DNA of 32,900 bases from Thermofilaceae archaeon (GTDB lineage Archaea > Thermoproteota > Thermoprotei > Thermofilales > Thermofilaceae): contig JALSNQ010000015.1 in the NCBI GenBank assembly GCA_026986905.1, forward strand, positions 1 through 32,900. The letters are read 5' to 3'. The notes beneath the pieces are model-generated. The model was not told the DNA's origin, searched no databases, and saw only the letters and a list, made by a program, of their open reading frames with translations. Positions 1 through 7,912 of this stretch are shown here, piece after piece; the first letter of the stretch is position 1, and every line of letters starts with the position of its first letter. The position numbers and the translations under genes are program-made.

Positions 1-256
1 TCGAGAAAACGGGGGTAGAAATTTTCATTATCACCGGCCATTCTCATTTTCCACCCATCTGGCAGGAGGAGCAATGTATGAAACACGAGTTGGGGGAGAC
101 ACCTGTGGGACTTAGACAGGGATCGTTTACGCCGTATGAGGGCTTTTCCCATTTTTTATTATTAAATTCGGTTTATTTGCCATATCTTACACCAATATAT
201 TATTACAAAACTAATATATATATATCCATAAATTATCCTAGAACTACTTTATAGTT
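1..256. other. Left-edge region upstream of the ROK kinase, no firm gene
   Basis: The first 145 bases are of mixed composition and the rest is strongly AT-rich. One plus-strand frame is open from base 3 to a TAG at 252-254, with no clear start and no family I recognise. Its second half runs through the AT-rich promoter, so I do not call it a gene. A second frame, open from base 2 to a TAG at 113-115, contains an ATG at 74 preceded by AGGAGG and would encode only 13 residues. Either could be the tail of a gene outside the window, which cannot be decided from here. Confidence 0.3.
213..225 (+). promoter_or_regulatory. TATA box of the ROK kinase gene
   Basis: An alternating AATATATATATAT tract lies about 30-40 bases before the start codons at 257 and 263. 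By the usual archaeal spacing of about 25 bases this puts transcription start near 245 and leaves a very short leader. I see no strong Shine-Dalgarno sequence before either start. Confidence 0.45.
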
Positions 257-1219
257 ATGACCATGTTTGGGATAGCAGTCGACATAGGAGGTACCTATAC
301 CCGCGTGGCCATTGGGGATACTCAGGGCAAACTGCTCGGACTAGAAAGATTCTATACCAGGGAAATAAGATCGCCTGGAGAGCTTGCCTCCCGCATCGCA
401 GACGCCGCTAAACGTCTCGCGGCGCGCCTCGGCGTCGACCCTGTTGCTGCAGCCGTTGGCACAGCGGGCCCCCTAGACCCCGAGAAGGGGGAGATAGTCG
501 GGTCGCCCAACATGCCGTTTAAGCGTATACCGCTCGCCGAGCCGCTCCGGGAGCTCCTAGGGCTCCCAGTGACCGTGTTGAACGACTGTAACGCCGCCGT
601 GGTTGGCGAGAGGACGTGGGGCGCGGGGAAGGGGCTCGACAACTTGGTGTACGTCACTATAAGCACGGGCATCGGGGGCGGCGCCTACGTGGATGGCGAG
701 CTTCTCCTAGGTAAAGATGGCAATGCCGTCGAGGTGGGCCACATAGTGATCGACAGCGAGGAGAGGCTTGTATGTGGCTGCGGGGGGCGGGGGCACTGGG
801 AGGCGTACTCGTCGGGGACGGGCATCCCGAGGCTCGCAGCTTTGCTATCACAAAGCAGCCCGGAGCTTTGGGAGAAAAGCCCCCTCTCGAGCATGGGGGA
901 GTTCACCGCTAAAGAGGTGTTCGAGGCCTATAGGGCTGGCGACCGCTTCGCAGAGCTCGTTGTCTCGGAGGTGGTGAGGTATAACGTGTACGGGTTCGCC
1001 GCGATCGTAAACTACTTCGACCCTGAGCTCATAACCGTGGGGGGCTCTGTGGCGCTGAACAACGCTGATATACTCCTCAGAGGGTTCAGGGAGAGGGTCT
1101 CCGGCTACACGATAAATAGGGTGCCTGAGATAAGGGTTACCCCGCTGGGCGGGGACGCCGTCCTGCTGGGCGCACTGGCCGTGGCCCTGGGCTTTGAGGA
1201 GAAGGTGAGGCCCCGCTAG
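257..1219 (+). CDS. ROK-family ATP-dependent hexokinase/glucokinase
   Basis: This is probably a cytosolic sugar kinase that phosphorylates glucose and related hexoses at C6 with ATP, the entry step of sugar breakdown in crenarchaea. Visible motifs are the phosphate-binding DIGGTYTR at residues 9-16, GTAGPLD near 68, NDCNAA with the likely catalytic Asp at 110, and TGIGGGAYVDG near 137. The ROK zinc region has His162, Cys173, Cys175 and His180, in CGCGGRGHWE. His replaces the third Cys of the bacterial motif, as I recall from crenarchaeal ROK hexokinases. The length of 320 residues fits the family. ATG at 263 (codon 3) is an equally possible start. Substrate range cannot be read from sequence. 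Confidence 0.9.
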   Translation: MTMFGIAVDIGGTYTRVAIGDTQGKLLGLERFYTREIRSPGELASRIADAAKRLAARLGVDPVAAAVGTAGPLDPEKGEIVGSPNMPFKRIPLAEPLRELLGLPVTVLNDCNAAVVGERTWGAGKGLDNLVYVTISTGIGGGAYVDGELLLGKDGNAVEVGHIVIDSEERLVCGCGGRGHWEAYSSGTGIPRLAALLSQSSPELWEKSPLSSMGEFTAKEVFEAYRAGDRFAELVVSEVVRYNVYGFAAIVNYFDPELITVGGSVALNNADILLRGFRERVSGYTINRVPEIRVTPLGGDAVLLGALAVALGFEEKVRPR

Positions 1220-1286
1220 AGGGGGGTCTCGTGGATAGGCAAGCAATTTATCGCCGTGAAACCTGGTCTCCTCGAGGCAAAGAGGA

Positions 1287-1889
1287 ATGGAAAACGAGCC
1301 TAGGTTTTTCCTGTCACCCGCCGCTTTGACCCTACTTTTTCCCTGGTTCTTCTCTGAAAAGCCGCTTCTGGGCGGCTATGTATCTCCCTGCGGCGGTGAA
1401 AGGGCAAAGCATAGCTCCCTCGCCATGGCGGCGATCGTGGCCACGTACCTCTATCTGAACGAGGCGAGGCTGGCGGCCCTCGAGATAAGGCGCGAGGGCC
1501 TTGTGTTGAAGACGGACTCCGTGTATGTCCACGCGCTTTCAGGCTCTGCTTCACGTGTGAGCTACCTGACGAGGAGGCTTAGGGGCGGCGTGGGAGGCCG
1601 AGGAGTGAGGCTGCGAAGACTGGTCGCGGAGCCGGTAAAGGTGTATTCCCCCTATAGGTACATTCTCGCGAAGATATATGAGCACGACCTGATGGGGAGC
1701 CCCCTTGTGACCCCCAATGGCATCGACTGCGGGGAGGCTGCGAGGTTTTCTGGCCAGGCGGCCTGGCTCAGGGACATGCTGGCGAGGTACCGGGCGTATA
1801 GCCCGAGGCTCTACAAGAGTGTGAGGAGGGAGGCGGCGGTCGCGCTTGGCAGTATGAAGGAAGAGGACGTAGACGTGGACGACGTGTAG
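1287..1889 (+). CDS. Unrecognised 200-residue protein
   Basis: I do not recognise a family. The ATG follows AAAGAGGA, a plausible ribosome binding site, and ATTTAT at about 1244-1249 could be its TATA box. The protein is basic in its middle and C-terminal parts, with Arg-rich stretches near residues 95-110, and ends in a short acidic tail (EEDVDVDDV). It has no convincing membrane segment; the N-terminal hydrophobic run is short and broken by prolines. It ends 18 bases from the convergent cysS stop. Composition and the available start favour a real gene over the antisense frames here, but function is unknown. Confidence 0.6.
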   Translation: MENEPRFFLSPAALTLLFPWFFSEKPLLGGYVSPCGGERAKHSSLAMAAIVATYLYLNEARLAALEIRREGLVLKTDSVYVHALSGSASRVSYLTRRLRGGVGGRGVRLRRLVAEPVKVYSPYRYILAKIYEHDLMGSPLVTPNGIDCGEAARFSGQAAWLRDMLARYRAYSPRLYKSVRREAAVALGSMKEEDVDVDDV

Positions 1890-1907
1890 GCTAAAATAAA
1901 CGTGAGC

Positions 1908-3329
1908 TTAGTGTTTTATCCACCTGGTCTCGCTTCCCTTATCCATTAGCGCCACGCCGAGGCTTGAAAGCCTGTCCCTGATGTAGTCGGCGAGCTCGTA
2001 GAGCTTCATTTCGCGGAGCCTAGCCCTTACGTCGACCAGTATCCTTATATAGTCGTCCTCGCGGCGCCCTCCTCCGCCGTAGAGCTGCTCGTCCAGCACG
2101 CCTAGAACCCTGTTAAACTCCTCGAAAAGCCTGTAGGCTCTCCACGCGGTCGCATAGGAGGGGCTAGGCTCTATCTCGGCGTACACGATCCTTGCGAGCT
2201 CCATTACGGCCGCGAAGGCCCCGCTGGCGTTGAAGTCGCGCTCCATCTCCCTGTGGAACCTGTCTCTTAGAGCGTAGAGCTTCCTCAGCGTCTCCACCTG
2301 GGCGTCGCTCAGCCTCCCCTCAGGCTCTGTTTCCCATAGGAGATCCCTCAGCAGGGCTACGGCCCCGCGGAGTCTCTGAAGGTTTGCCTGAGCCTGCTGG
2401 AGGGCCTGGTCGGTGAAGCTTATAACCGCCCTGTAGTGGGCCGAGGCGAGCCAGAGCCTCACGGCTAGGGGGTCGTACTCCTTGAAGAGGTCGCGTAGGG
2501 GCACTATGTTGCGCAGGCTCTTACTCATCTTCTCCCCGGCTACCTGCAGCATGCCGCTGTGCATCCAGTATTTAACCCAAGGCTTAACCCCCAACGCCGC
2601 CTCGCTCTGCGCCCTCTCGTTCTCGTGGTGGGGGAAGATCAGGTCGCTGCCCCCCGCGTGTATGTCTATCTGGCGGCCCAGGTACCTCGTGGACATCACG
2701 CTGCACTCTATGTGCCAGCCGGGGCGCCCAGGCCCCCATGGGCTGTCCCAATAGGGCTCTCCGGGCTTCCTGGCCTTCCAGAGCGCGAAGTCGTAGGGGT
2801 TCTTCTTCTCCTTCGCGAATTCCTCCTGCGTCCACTGCTGCCTGTCTAGGCGGCCGCTGAGCCTTCCATAGTCGGGGTAGGTGTCAACGTCGAAGTAGAC
2901 GCTGCCGCTCGGCGCCACGTAGGCGTGGCCCTTGTCTATGAGGAGCTGTATGAAGTCTATTATCTCGGAAATGTGCTCCGTGACCCTTGGGTGAATGTCT
3001 ACGTGGACGTTTAGCCTCTTCAGCGCCTCGAGGTAGTCCTTCGCGTAAGTGTCGGCTACCTCGCGCCAGTCCCTGCCCTCCTCCTGCGCTCTGCGTATAA
3101 TTTTATCGTCTATATCCGTGATGTTCTGGACGTGGACTACGTCGTAGCCGCGCAGCAGAAGATACCGCTTCACGACGTCGAAGGCAACGTAGGTGCGTGC
3201 ATGGCCAACGTGGTTGTAGTCATAGACGGTGGGGCCGCAGACGTACATCTTCACTCGGGGCGGCTCTACGGGGGAAAACTCCTCTAGCCGCCTGCTCAAC
3301 GTGTTATATACCTGCAACACAATAGGCAT
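1908..3329 (-). CDS. cysS: Cysteinyl-tRNA synthetase
   Basis: A class I aminoacyl-tRNA synthetase that charges tRNA-Cys with cysteine in the cytosol. The HIGH motif appears as HVGH at residues 40-43 and KMSKS at 267-271. The catalytic zinc ligands are visible as Cys31 (CGPTVY), Cys209 (WHIEC), His234 and Glu238 (FPHHENE). The C-terminal helical region after residue 320 carries the anticodon-binding part. The length of 473 residues is normal. GAGGTG lies directly before the ATG and supports this start. A TATA-like TAAGGATAATAA (minus strand, about 3365-3376) would serve as promoter. A direct CysRS suggests that Cys-tRNA is made here without the SepRS/SepCysS route. Confidence 0.97.
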   Translation of the reverse strand: MPIVLQVYNTLSRRLEEFSPVEPPRVKMYVCGPTVYDYNHVGHARTYVAFDVVKRYLLLRGYDVVHVQNITDIDDKIIRRAQEEGRDWREVADTYAKDYLEALKRLNVHVDIHPRVTEHISEIIDFIQLLIDKGHAYVAPSGSVYFDVDTYPDYGRLSGRLDRQQWTQEEFAKEKKNPYDFALWKARKPGEPYWDSPWGPGRPGWHIECSVMSTRYLGRQIDIHAGGSDLIFPHHENERAQSEAALGVKPWVKYWMHSGMLQVAGEKMSKSLRNIVPLRDLFKEYDPLAVRLWLASAHYRAVISFTDQALQQAQANLQRLRGAVALLRDLLWETEPEGRLSDAQVETLRKLYALRDRFHREMERDFNASGAFAAVMELARIVYAEIEPSPSYATAWRAYRLFEEFNRVLGVLDEQLYGGGGRREDDYIRILVDVRARLREMKLYELADYIRDRLSSLGVALMDKGSETRWIKH

Positions 3330-3343
3330 CCACCTCTCAGGCG

Positions 3344-3353
3344 CCTATATATT
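3344..3353 (+). promoter_or_regulatory. TATA box for the 3396 gene in the cysS divergent region
   Basis: CCTATATATT lies about 45-50 bases before the TTG at 3396, which puts transcription start near 3375 and leaves a leader containing GGTGGTG. The sequence is nearly symmetrical. On the minus strand it would start transcription inside cysS, so it more likely serves the plus-strand gene. Confidence 0.4.
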
Positions 3354-3395
3354 CCCTAGCCCTGTTATTATCCTTAATCCCCCGGTGGTGTCTGC

Positions 3396-4103
3396 TTGAA
3401 GGTGGTGAAGGCCGGCTCCAGGCTCCCCAACGGCGTGTACACCCCCCTGGGCAGGCGTAGGGCCACGCTGGATCTAGTAGAGCTCGACGCCTCCTGGCGT
3501 AGGGGGACGCCGGCGCTGGGCGTCGGAGGCCTAGTGGAGGTGAACGCTGCGAAGCTCCTAGCGGTCAGAGCCCGTGGAAGGAGGAGGTGGAGTCTCCGTG
3601 AAGCGCTCTTCGAAGACTGGGGCGCCGAGCCCTTCTCGGTGGTTGTAAGGGGCGATGACCTCTGCACGGGGCTAAGCGCGTGGGTCGTGGCCTACGACCC
3701 CGTGGCGCCGGCCTACTATATAATTAGGCGCAGCGACCTACGCCCCACAGTTGCGGTCGTAGAGGAGGTTTCCAGGGGGCCGCTATGGGAGGCCGTGTCG
3801 AGGCGGATAGGGTGGAGGCCTCTTAGCGTGGAAGAGTACGTGGAGGCCTGCACCGTCTTTGACAGGGTGGGGCCGGGCCCGGAGACACTCCTCGCGTTCA
3901 CCGCTGCCGCGCTCATCGAAGTCTCTCCCGAGGAGGCTGTCAGGGAGTTTCTCCGAGGAGGCGTGATGAGGTGGGAAAAGAGGAGAGGGGTCAGCCTGCT
4001 CGTGGAGCATGCGTGGAGCTTCTACAGCGCCAGGCTGAGAGCAGAAGGGTGGAGAAAAATAGACGTACACAGGTTCTTCGACGCTCACGTGGAGACGCGC
4101 TAG
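3396..4103 (+). CDS. Unrecognised 235-residue protein
   Basis: I do not recognise the family. The predicted protein is soluble, rich in Arg and Trp, with no signal peptide or membrane segment. Residues 1-60 look beta-rich (NGVYTPLGRRRATLDLVEL) and the rest alternates strands and helices. The start is a TTG preceded by GGTGGTG, and no upstream ATG is available in frame. It is divergent from cysS. Its stop codon is shared with the convergent ABC ATPase gene through CTAG at 4100-4103. It could be a crenarchaea-specific protein, but nothing in the sequence gives a function. Confidence 0.65.
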   Translation: MKVVKAGSRLPNGVYTPLGRRRATLDLVELDASWRRGTPALGVGGLVEVNAAKLLAVRARGRRRWSLREALFEDWGAEPFSVVVRGDDLCTGLSAWVVAYDPVAPAYYIIRRSDLRPTVAVVEEVSRGPLWEAVSRRIGWRPLSVEEYVEACTVFDRVGPGPETLLAFTAAALIEVSPEEAVREFLRGGVMRWEKRRGVSLLVEHAWSFYSARLRAEGWRKIDVHRFFDAHVETR

Positions 4104-4867
4104 CTGTGGAGGGCTTCAGCCTTTAGGCGGCGCCTGCGGATGGAGCGTAGAAACTCCTTTGTTCTATCCTTCTCAGGGTTGTAGAGTATCTTGTGCGGCT
4201 CGCCCTCCTCGACGACAACGCCGTTTTCCATGAATATTATCCTGTCAGCCACGTCCTCCGCGAAGTCGAGCTCGTGGGTGACTATGAGCATCGCTATCCC
4301 CTCCTGTGCCACCTTCTCCAGGGTATTGAGCACCTCCTCTTTGAGCTCGGGGTCCAGGGCACTGGTCGGCTCGTCTAGGAAGAAGATTATGGGGTCCATT
4401 GCGAGGGCCCTCGCAATGGCGACGCGCTGCTGCTGGCCGCCACTCAGCTGGAGGGGGTATTTGTGCTCCACGCCTTCGAGACCCACTTCCCTTAAAACCT
4501 CATGGGCCCTCTTCACGGCCTCTTCGCGTCGAACCTTCTTCACGAGTATCTGGGGTAGAACTATGTTGTCGAGCACGGTCATGTGGGGGAAAAGGTTGTA
4601 GCTCTGGAACACGAAGCCCGTCTTCGCCCTCACCTTGCGTATGTCGACGCCCCTCGCCGTGACCTCTACGCCGTCCAGCACTATCCTGCCCTTCCACGGC
4701 TTAACAAGTAGCACGGCTGTCTTGAGGAGGGTGCTCTTACCGCTCCCGCTGGGCCCCATGACAACTACCCGCTCTCCACGCCTAACCCTAAGGGAGACGC
4801 CCTTGAGGACCCTGTGATCCTCGTAGCCCGCCTCCACGTCCTCCATCACAAGCACGTAGTCGTCCAC
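4100..4867 (-). CDS. Amino-acid ABC transporter ATPase (GlnQ/HisP type)
   Basis: The cytoplasmic ATPase of a polar amino-acid importer. Motifs in order are Walker A GPSGSGKST at residues 38-46, Q-loop Gln89, signature LSGGQQQRV at 142-150, Walker B FFLDEP with Asp166-Glu167, and the switch His199 (VTHE). Length of 255 residues is typical. The GTG start lies 2 bases after the permease stop, with GGGTGGA upstream inside the permease gene, so translation is probably coupled. An ATG at codon 8 is an alternative. It is last in an operon with the permease at 4870 and the binding protein at 5583. Confidence 0.95.
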   Translation of the reverse strand: MDDYVLVMEDVEAGYEDHRVLKGVSLRVRRGERVVVMGPSGSGKSTLLKTAVLLVKPWKGRIVLDGVEVTARGVDIRKVRAKTGFVFQSYNLFPHMTVLDNIVLPQILVKKVRREEAVKRAHEVLREVGLEGVEHKYPLQLSGGQQQRVAIARALAMDPIIFFLDEPTSALDPELKEEVLNTLEKVAQEGIAMLIVTHELDFAEDVADRIIFMENGVVVEEGEPHKILYNPEKDRTKEFLRSIRRRRLKAEALHS

Positions 4868-4869
4868 GC

Positions 4870-5535
4870 CTATCCACCCTTGTAGCCGGGTATCCTGGTC
4901 TTTTTCTCTATCGCCCTAGCCCCGTATGAGAAGAAGTAGCATAGCACGAAGTATATTATGGCGGCTGCGAGGTAGGCCTCGAAGGCCCTAAAGGTGTACG
5001 CGGCCACGTAGTCCGCCCTCCTAGTTATGTCCACAATTCCTATTATCGAGGCGAGCGCGCTCTCCTTTATAAGCGTCACAAACTCGTTGACCAGCGCCGG
5101 CAAGGCTATCCTCACGGCCTGTGGTAAAACGACGTAGCGGAAGGTCTGGAGCTTCGTGAACCCGAGGGATTCGGCGGCAAGAAACTGGCTCTCAGGTATA
5201 CCCTTTATCGCCGACCTGAATATCTCGGCCTGGTACGCGGCGCTGTTGAGGCCCAGCGCCAGAATACTAGCCGTCATCGCGTCGAACTTTACCCCTATAG
5301 ATGGTAGACCAAAGTATATGAGAAAAAGCTGTACCAGCAGGGGCGTGCCCCTGACCACCTCCACGTAGGACCGCGACACGAGCCGCACGGGTAGGACGCC
5401 GAAGAGGTTCGCCATTACGAGCGGCATCGCCGCCGTGAAGCCTAGCGCGAATGAGAAAACGGTTAGCTGGAGCGTCACCGTTGCCCCCTGCGCGATAAAC
5501 GGCATGTACTGCACTAGAAACTCGAATACTCCCAT
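4870..5535 (-). CDS. Amino-acid ABC transporter permease (HisM/GlnP type)
   Basis: An integral membrane subunit of the same importer, 221 residues with about five hydrophobic segments. The EAA loop that contacts the ATPase is clear near residues 115-150 (AAESLGF, LPQAVRIALPAL). Only one permease gene is present, so it probably acts as a homodimer, as in several one-permease amino-acid systems. GAGGCGAGG upstream of the ATG is a plausible ribosome binding site. The gene is separated from the upstream binding protein by 47 bases containing two T-tracts on the coding strand. Confidence 0.93.
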   Translation of the reverse strand: MGVFEFLVQYMPFIAQGATVTLQLTVFSFALGFTAAMPLVMANLFGVLPVRLVSRSYVEVVRGTPLLVQLFLIYFGLPSIGVKFDAMTASILALGLNSAAYQAEIFRSAIKGIPESQFLAAESLGFTKLQTFRYVVLPQAVRIALPALVNEFVTLIKESALASIIGIVDITRRADYVAAYTFRAFEAYLAAAIIYFVLCYFFSYGARAIEKKTRIPGYKGG

Positions 5536-5559
5536 TTAGCCTCGCCTCACCGGGACGCG

Positions 5560-5581
5560 AAAAAGAGTGGTTGGGAAAAAA
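5560..5581 (-). terminator. T-tracts between binding protein and permease
   Basis: On the minus strand the stop codon of the binding protein gene is followed almost at once by TTTTTT (5581-5576) and then TTTTT (5564-5560). Oligo-T runs are the known intrinsic termination signal in archaea. Here they would end part of the transcripts and let the binding protein be made in excess over permease and ATPase. No strong hairpin is visible. Confidence 0.5.
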
Positions 5582-5582
5582 T

Positions 5583-6467
5583 TTAGCCCTGGCTCGAGAG
5601 CCACTTGTCTATCTCCTGCTGGAAGACCTTCTTCATCTCACCGTTCTGGAGCATGTCGTAGATCACGCTGTTTACCACGTACTTGAGGTCCTCGGCGCAC
5701 TGGGGTACGGCGACCGCCCCGCCTACCCCGGAGCCGCCGGCGTAGAAGGCTATCTTGAGGCTCGGATCCTTCTTGAGGAGGACGTCGGCGACCATGTCTG
5801 AGACTATTATCGCCGCCACGTCGCCTCTCTTAAGCACCATCACCATGTCGGGGTATACCTTGTCGTAGCTCACTATCTCCGCCTTGCCCTTCAGGTTGTC
5901 CTTCGCCCAGTCCTCCTGGATGGTGCCGAGCTGCACGCCCACCTTCTTGCCGTAGAGGTCCTGTATGCTCTGTATGTTAGAGGACTTCAGGACTACGACC
6001 GCATTCCCCTTGCTGAAGTAGTAGGGTATAGAGAAGTCAACCACCTTCTCCCTCTCCGGGGTGGGGGTCATGTCCGCCAGTATCATGTCTATCTTCCCGT
6101 CCTGGAGGCTCTGGATTAGGGCCGCGAACTTCATGTCCTTTACGACGAGTTTTACACCCAGCTTCTGGGCTATCCTTTTCGCTATTTCGATGTCTATGCC
6201 CACATAGTGGCCCTGCTTGTCTATATACTCGAAGGGTGGCCAGTCAGCGCTAGTACCGAGTATTATATAGCCCCTCTTCTTAATCTTCTCGACCAGCCCG
6301 GTGGTCTGGATGCACCCACCGGCTCCTCCCTGCCCAAGCTTTGATTCTAGTGAGGCTACTTTAGATTTCAGCTGGTTTATCTGGGACAGCGAGACAGCAT
6401 ACCCTATCCCCGCCCCCACTAGGAGCGCTATTATTATACCCGCTATCAGGGTGGTTTTGGCGTCCAT
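5583..6467 (-). CDS. Amino-acid ABC transporter substrate-binding protein, membrane-anchored
   Basis: A periplasmic-binding-protein type 2 (SBP_bac_3) protein that captures a polar amino acid outside the cell. Residues 1-25 form a hydrophobic segment. A heptad-like stretch follows at about 28-45 (QINQLKSKVASLESKL), then a Gly-rich linker. The binding domain starts near residue 60, with the family motifs ADWPPFEY, GIDIEIAKRIA, LADMTPTPERE (Arg expected to hold the ligand carboxylate) and VGVQLGTIQE. The N-terminus reads as an uncleaved anchor with a short coiled-coil stalk, though a processed class III signal is possible. Two cysteines, in GGCIQ and PQCAED, could form a disulphide. The ligand cannot be named. 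Confidence 0.93.
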   Translation of the reverse strand: MDAKTTLIAGIIIALLVGAGIGYAVSLSQINQLKSKVASLESKLGQGGAGGCIQTTGLVEKIKKRGYIILGTSADWPPFEYIDKQGHYVGIDIEIAKRIAQKLGVKLVVKDMKFAALIQSLQDGKIDMILADMTPTPEREKVVDFSIPYYFSKGNAVVVLKSSNIQSIQDLYGKKVGVQLGTIQEDWAKDNLKGKAEIVSYDKVYPDMVMVLKRGDVAAIIVSDMVADVLLKKDPSLKIAFYAGGSGVGGAVAVPQCAEDLKYVVNSVIYDMLQNGEMKKVFQQEIDKWLSSQG

Positions 6468-6499
6468 TTTTCTCAGCCTTGTGCATCAAATAGTGAAAA

Positions 6500-6511
6500 T
6501 ATATATTTATT
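6500..6511 (-). promoter_or_regulatory. TATA box of the amino-acid transporter operon
   Basis: The plus strand reads TATATATTTATT across this area, giving an AATAAATATATA element on the minus strand about 35-45 bases before the ATG at 6467. Transcription would start near 6480 with a short leader. It lies about 11 bases from the nearest copy of the repeated half-site at 6522. Confidence 0.45.
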
Positions 6512-6521
6512 TTGTATCTAA

Positions 6522-6560
6522 ATGTTACATACATTCGAGTTTATGTTACATATGAAACAT
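6522..6560. promoter_or_regulatory. Three-copy ATGTTACAT operator array in a divergent promoter region
   Basis: ATGTTACAT occurs exactly at 6522-6530 and 6543-6551, 21 bases apart, which is two helical turns. The second copy is followed directly by ATGAAACAT at 6552-6560, its inverted partner with one mismatch. Together they form an 18-base near-palindrome centred on CATATG. The array sits between the TATA boxes of the two divergent transcription units. It therefore looks like a binding site for a dimeric regulator controlling the importer, the ACT-domain gene, or both. The identity of the regulator is inference. Confidence 0.6.
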
Positions 6561-6562
6561 AG

Positions 6563-6571
6563 ATTTATATT
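6563..6571 (+). promoter_or_regulatory. TATA box of the ACT-domain/protoglobin operon
   Basis: ATTTATATT lies about 35-42 bases before the GTG at 6605, predicting transcription start near 6594 and a leader of about 10 bases. The near-palindrome at 6543-6560 ends just upstream of it, where the TFB recognition element would be. That placement suits either activation by TFB recruitment or repression. Confidence 0.45.
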
Positions 6572-6604
6572 GAAGCAACACCATACTAGCCGGGGATAAC
6601 CGAG

Positions 6605-7291
6605 GTGCCCCTCAGGAGGGACAGCGTGGCGCAGCACGTCAGAAACCTTGTCTACAATAGGCCCTGCCTACTAGAAGCGCTACGTATGCGCATCGTCAAC
6701 TACAGCGCGCTCGCCGCGTACCTTCAGAGAGAGCTGGAGAGCATCGGGGTAAGGGCGGGTCTCAGCGCCATCAAGGTTGCCCTAGTCAGGATAGCCCGGG
6801 AACTCCCCGGCGAGGCTCCCAGGAAAAGCAGGCTCGCAGAGGTTATAGCCAACAGCACGCTGAGCCTAGTTGACGACATAGAGGTCTTAACCATCGACGC
6901 GAGGAGGGGCAGGGGGCTTCTGCCGAAGCTGCTCAGCAGCGCTAGGAAGGCGAGGTTCTTCCAACTCGCCCAGAGCGTCGAGACGATGACGCTCATGGTG
7001 GACAGGGAGACGGGTGAGAAGATGAGAGAAGTTGTCGGTGGGGCGCTGCTCTACTACCTGAGGCGGCAGGCGGCCGTTATAATGAAGAGCCCACCCGAGA
7101 TAGTGTCCACGCCGGGCGTCGTATCCTACCTCACGTTCCTCTTATCCTCGAGGGGCGTGAATGTGACGCAGATAATATCCTGCTATCGGGATACAATACT
7201 AATAGTGGATAGCAGGGATACCCTGCTCGTATACACTGTTTTGAAAAACGTCATGGAGGAGTATCGACGGGCTCTAGCTGAGAAACGGTAA
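6605..7291 (+). CDS. ACT-domain protein, probable amino-acid-responsive regulator
   Basis: The C-terminal part, about residues 156-217, reads like an aspartokinase-type ACT domain (TPGVVSYLTFLLSSRGVNV followed by a DTILIVD strand), a fold that usually senses amino acids. Residues 90-145 may hold a second, weaker ACT-like unit. Residues 1-75 are helical and basic (LLEALRMRIVNYSALAAYL) and could be a winged-helix-like DNA-binding part, which is a guess. There is no kinase domain. The start is GTG with a very short predicted leader. The gene is divergent from an amino-acid importer across an operator-like array and 39 bases upstream of protoglobin, so a regulatory role for one or both is plausible. 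Confidence 0.7.
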   Translation: MPLRRDSVAQHVRNLVYNRPCLLEALRMRIVNYSALAAYLQRELESIGVRAGLSAIKVALVRIARELPGEAPRKSRLAEVIANSTLSLVDDIEVLTIDARRGRGLLPKLLSSARKARFFQLAQSVETMTLMVDRETGEKMREVVGGALLYYLRRQAAVIMKSPPEIVSTPGVVSYLTFLLSSRGVNVTQIISCYRDTILIVDSRDTLLVYTVLKNVMEEYRRALAEKR

Positions 7292-7330
7292 AGTAGAGGT
7301 AAAATACCTGTTTTCAGAGAGGTGCAGGGC

Positions 7331-7912
7331 ATGGTGGAGAAGGAGGAAGTGCTGCGCTACGTCGAGGATCTCATACGCCTCACAGGATTCAGCGAAAAAG
7401 ACGGTGAAACACTAGCCAAGTACAGGGACGTCGCGCTGAAGTGGGCAAACGACGTGGTTAAAGAGTTCTACGATACACTGTTCTCCTATGAGCCTACAGC
7501 GAAGGTGTTCAGGGAGGGGGAGCGCCCGCTTAGAGAGAAGACCCTCAGGGAATGGTATGAGCGCCTCTTCGACGGAAAATACGATGACTCCTTTTGGCTC
7601 TGGCAGTGGTATGTAGGCATCATCCACATAAAGAGAAAGGTGTATAACCGCTACATGCTGGCAATGATGGGGCGCGTCCAGCTAGCCTTTCTGAGGAAAG
7701 CCCTCTCCGAGCTGCCCCCCGACGAGGCAATAGAGCTGTGTACGGCGTTTAAGCGGCTCACCGACGTTATCGCCGGCCTCATAGCCGAGAGCTACCACCT
7801 GACATACATATACTCGCTGGAGGCAGTCGCCGGGATAAAGCCTGCACTAGCTGAAAAAATGATGAGCCTACACCTAAACAGAGAGCTGGAGAAATACGCT
7901 CCTAGAAGTTAA
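7331..7912 (+). CDS. Protoglobin
   Basis: A single-domain haem protein of the globin-coupled-sensor lineage, binding O2, CO or NO in the cytosol. The proximal haem ligand is the His in YVGIIHIKRKVYNRY, residue 99 from this start. The all-helical pattern and 193 residues match protoglobins known from Aeropyrum and Methanosarcina. The protein stops after the globin domain with no output domain. I chose the ATG at 7331 because GAGGTG lies six bases before it; a GTG at 7322 would add three residues. It is probably co-transcribed with the ACT-domain gene. Its end overlaps the convergent Mrp gene by 11 bases. Family assignment is strong; the physiological role is unknown. Confidence 0.9.
   Translation: MVEKEEVLRYVEDLIRLTGFSEKDGETLAKYRDVALKWANDVVKEFYDTLFSYEPTAKVFREGERPLREKTLREWYERLFDGKYDDSFWLWQWYVGIIHIKRKVYNRYMLAMMGRVQLAFLRKALSELPPDEAIELCTAFKRLTDVIAGLIAESYHLTYIYSLEAVAGIKPALAEKMMSLHLNRELEKYAPRS

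Noticed and set aside
173-180. ROK zinc motif with His in place of Cys as an anomaly
   Set aside because: The positions given are residues of the ROK kinase. The same variant is, to my knowledge, usual in crenarchaeal ROK hexokinases, so it is not a sign of loss of function.
171-182. CISPR-like or integration site near the AT-rich left edge
   Set aside because: No repeated unit, tRNA end or integrase is present; the sequence is explained by a promoter.
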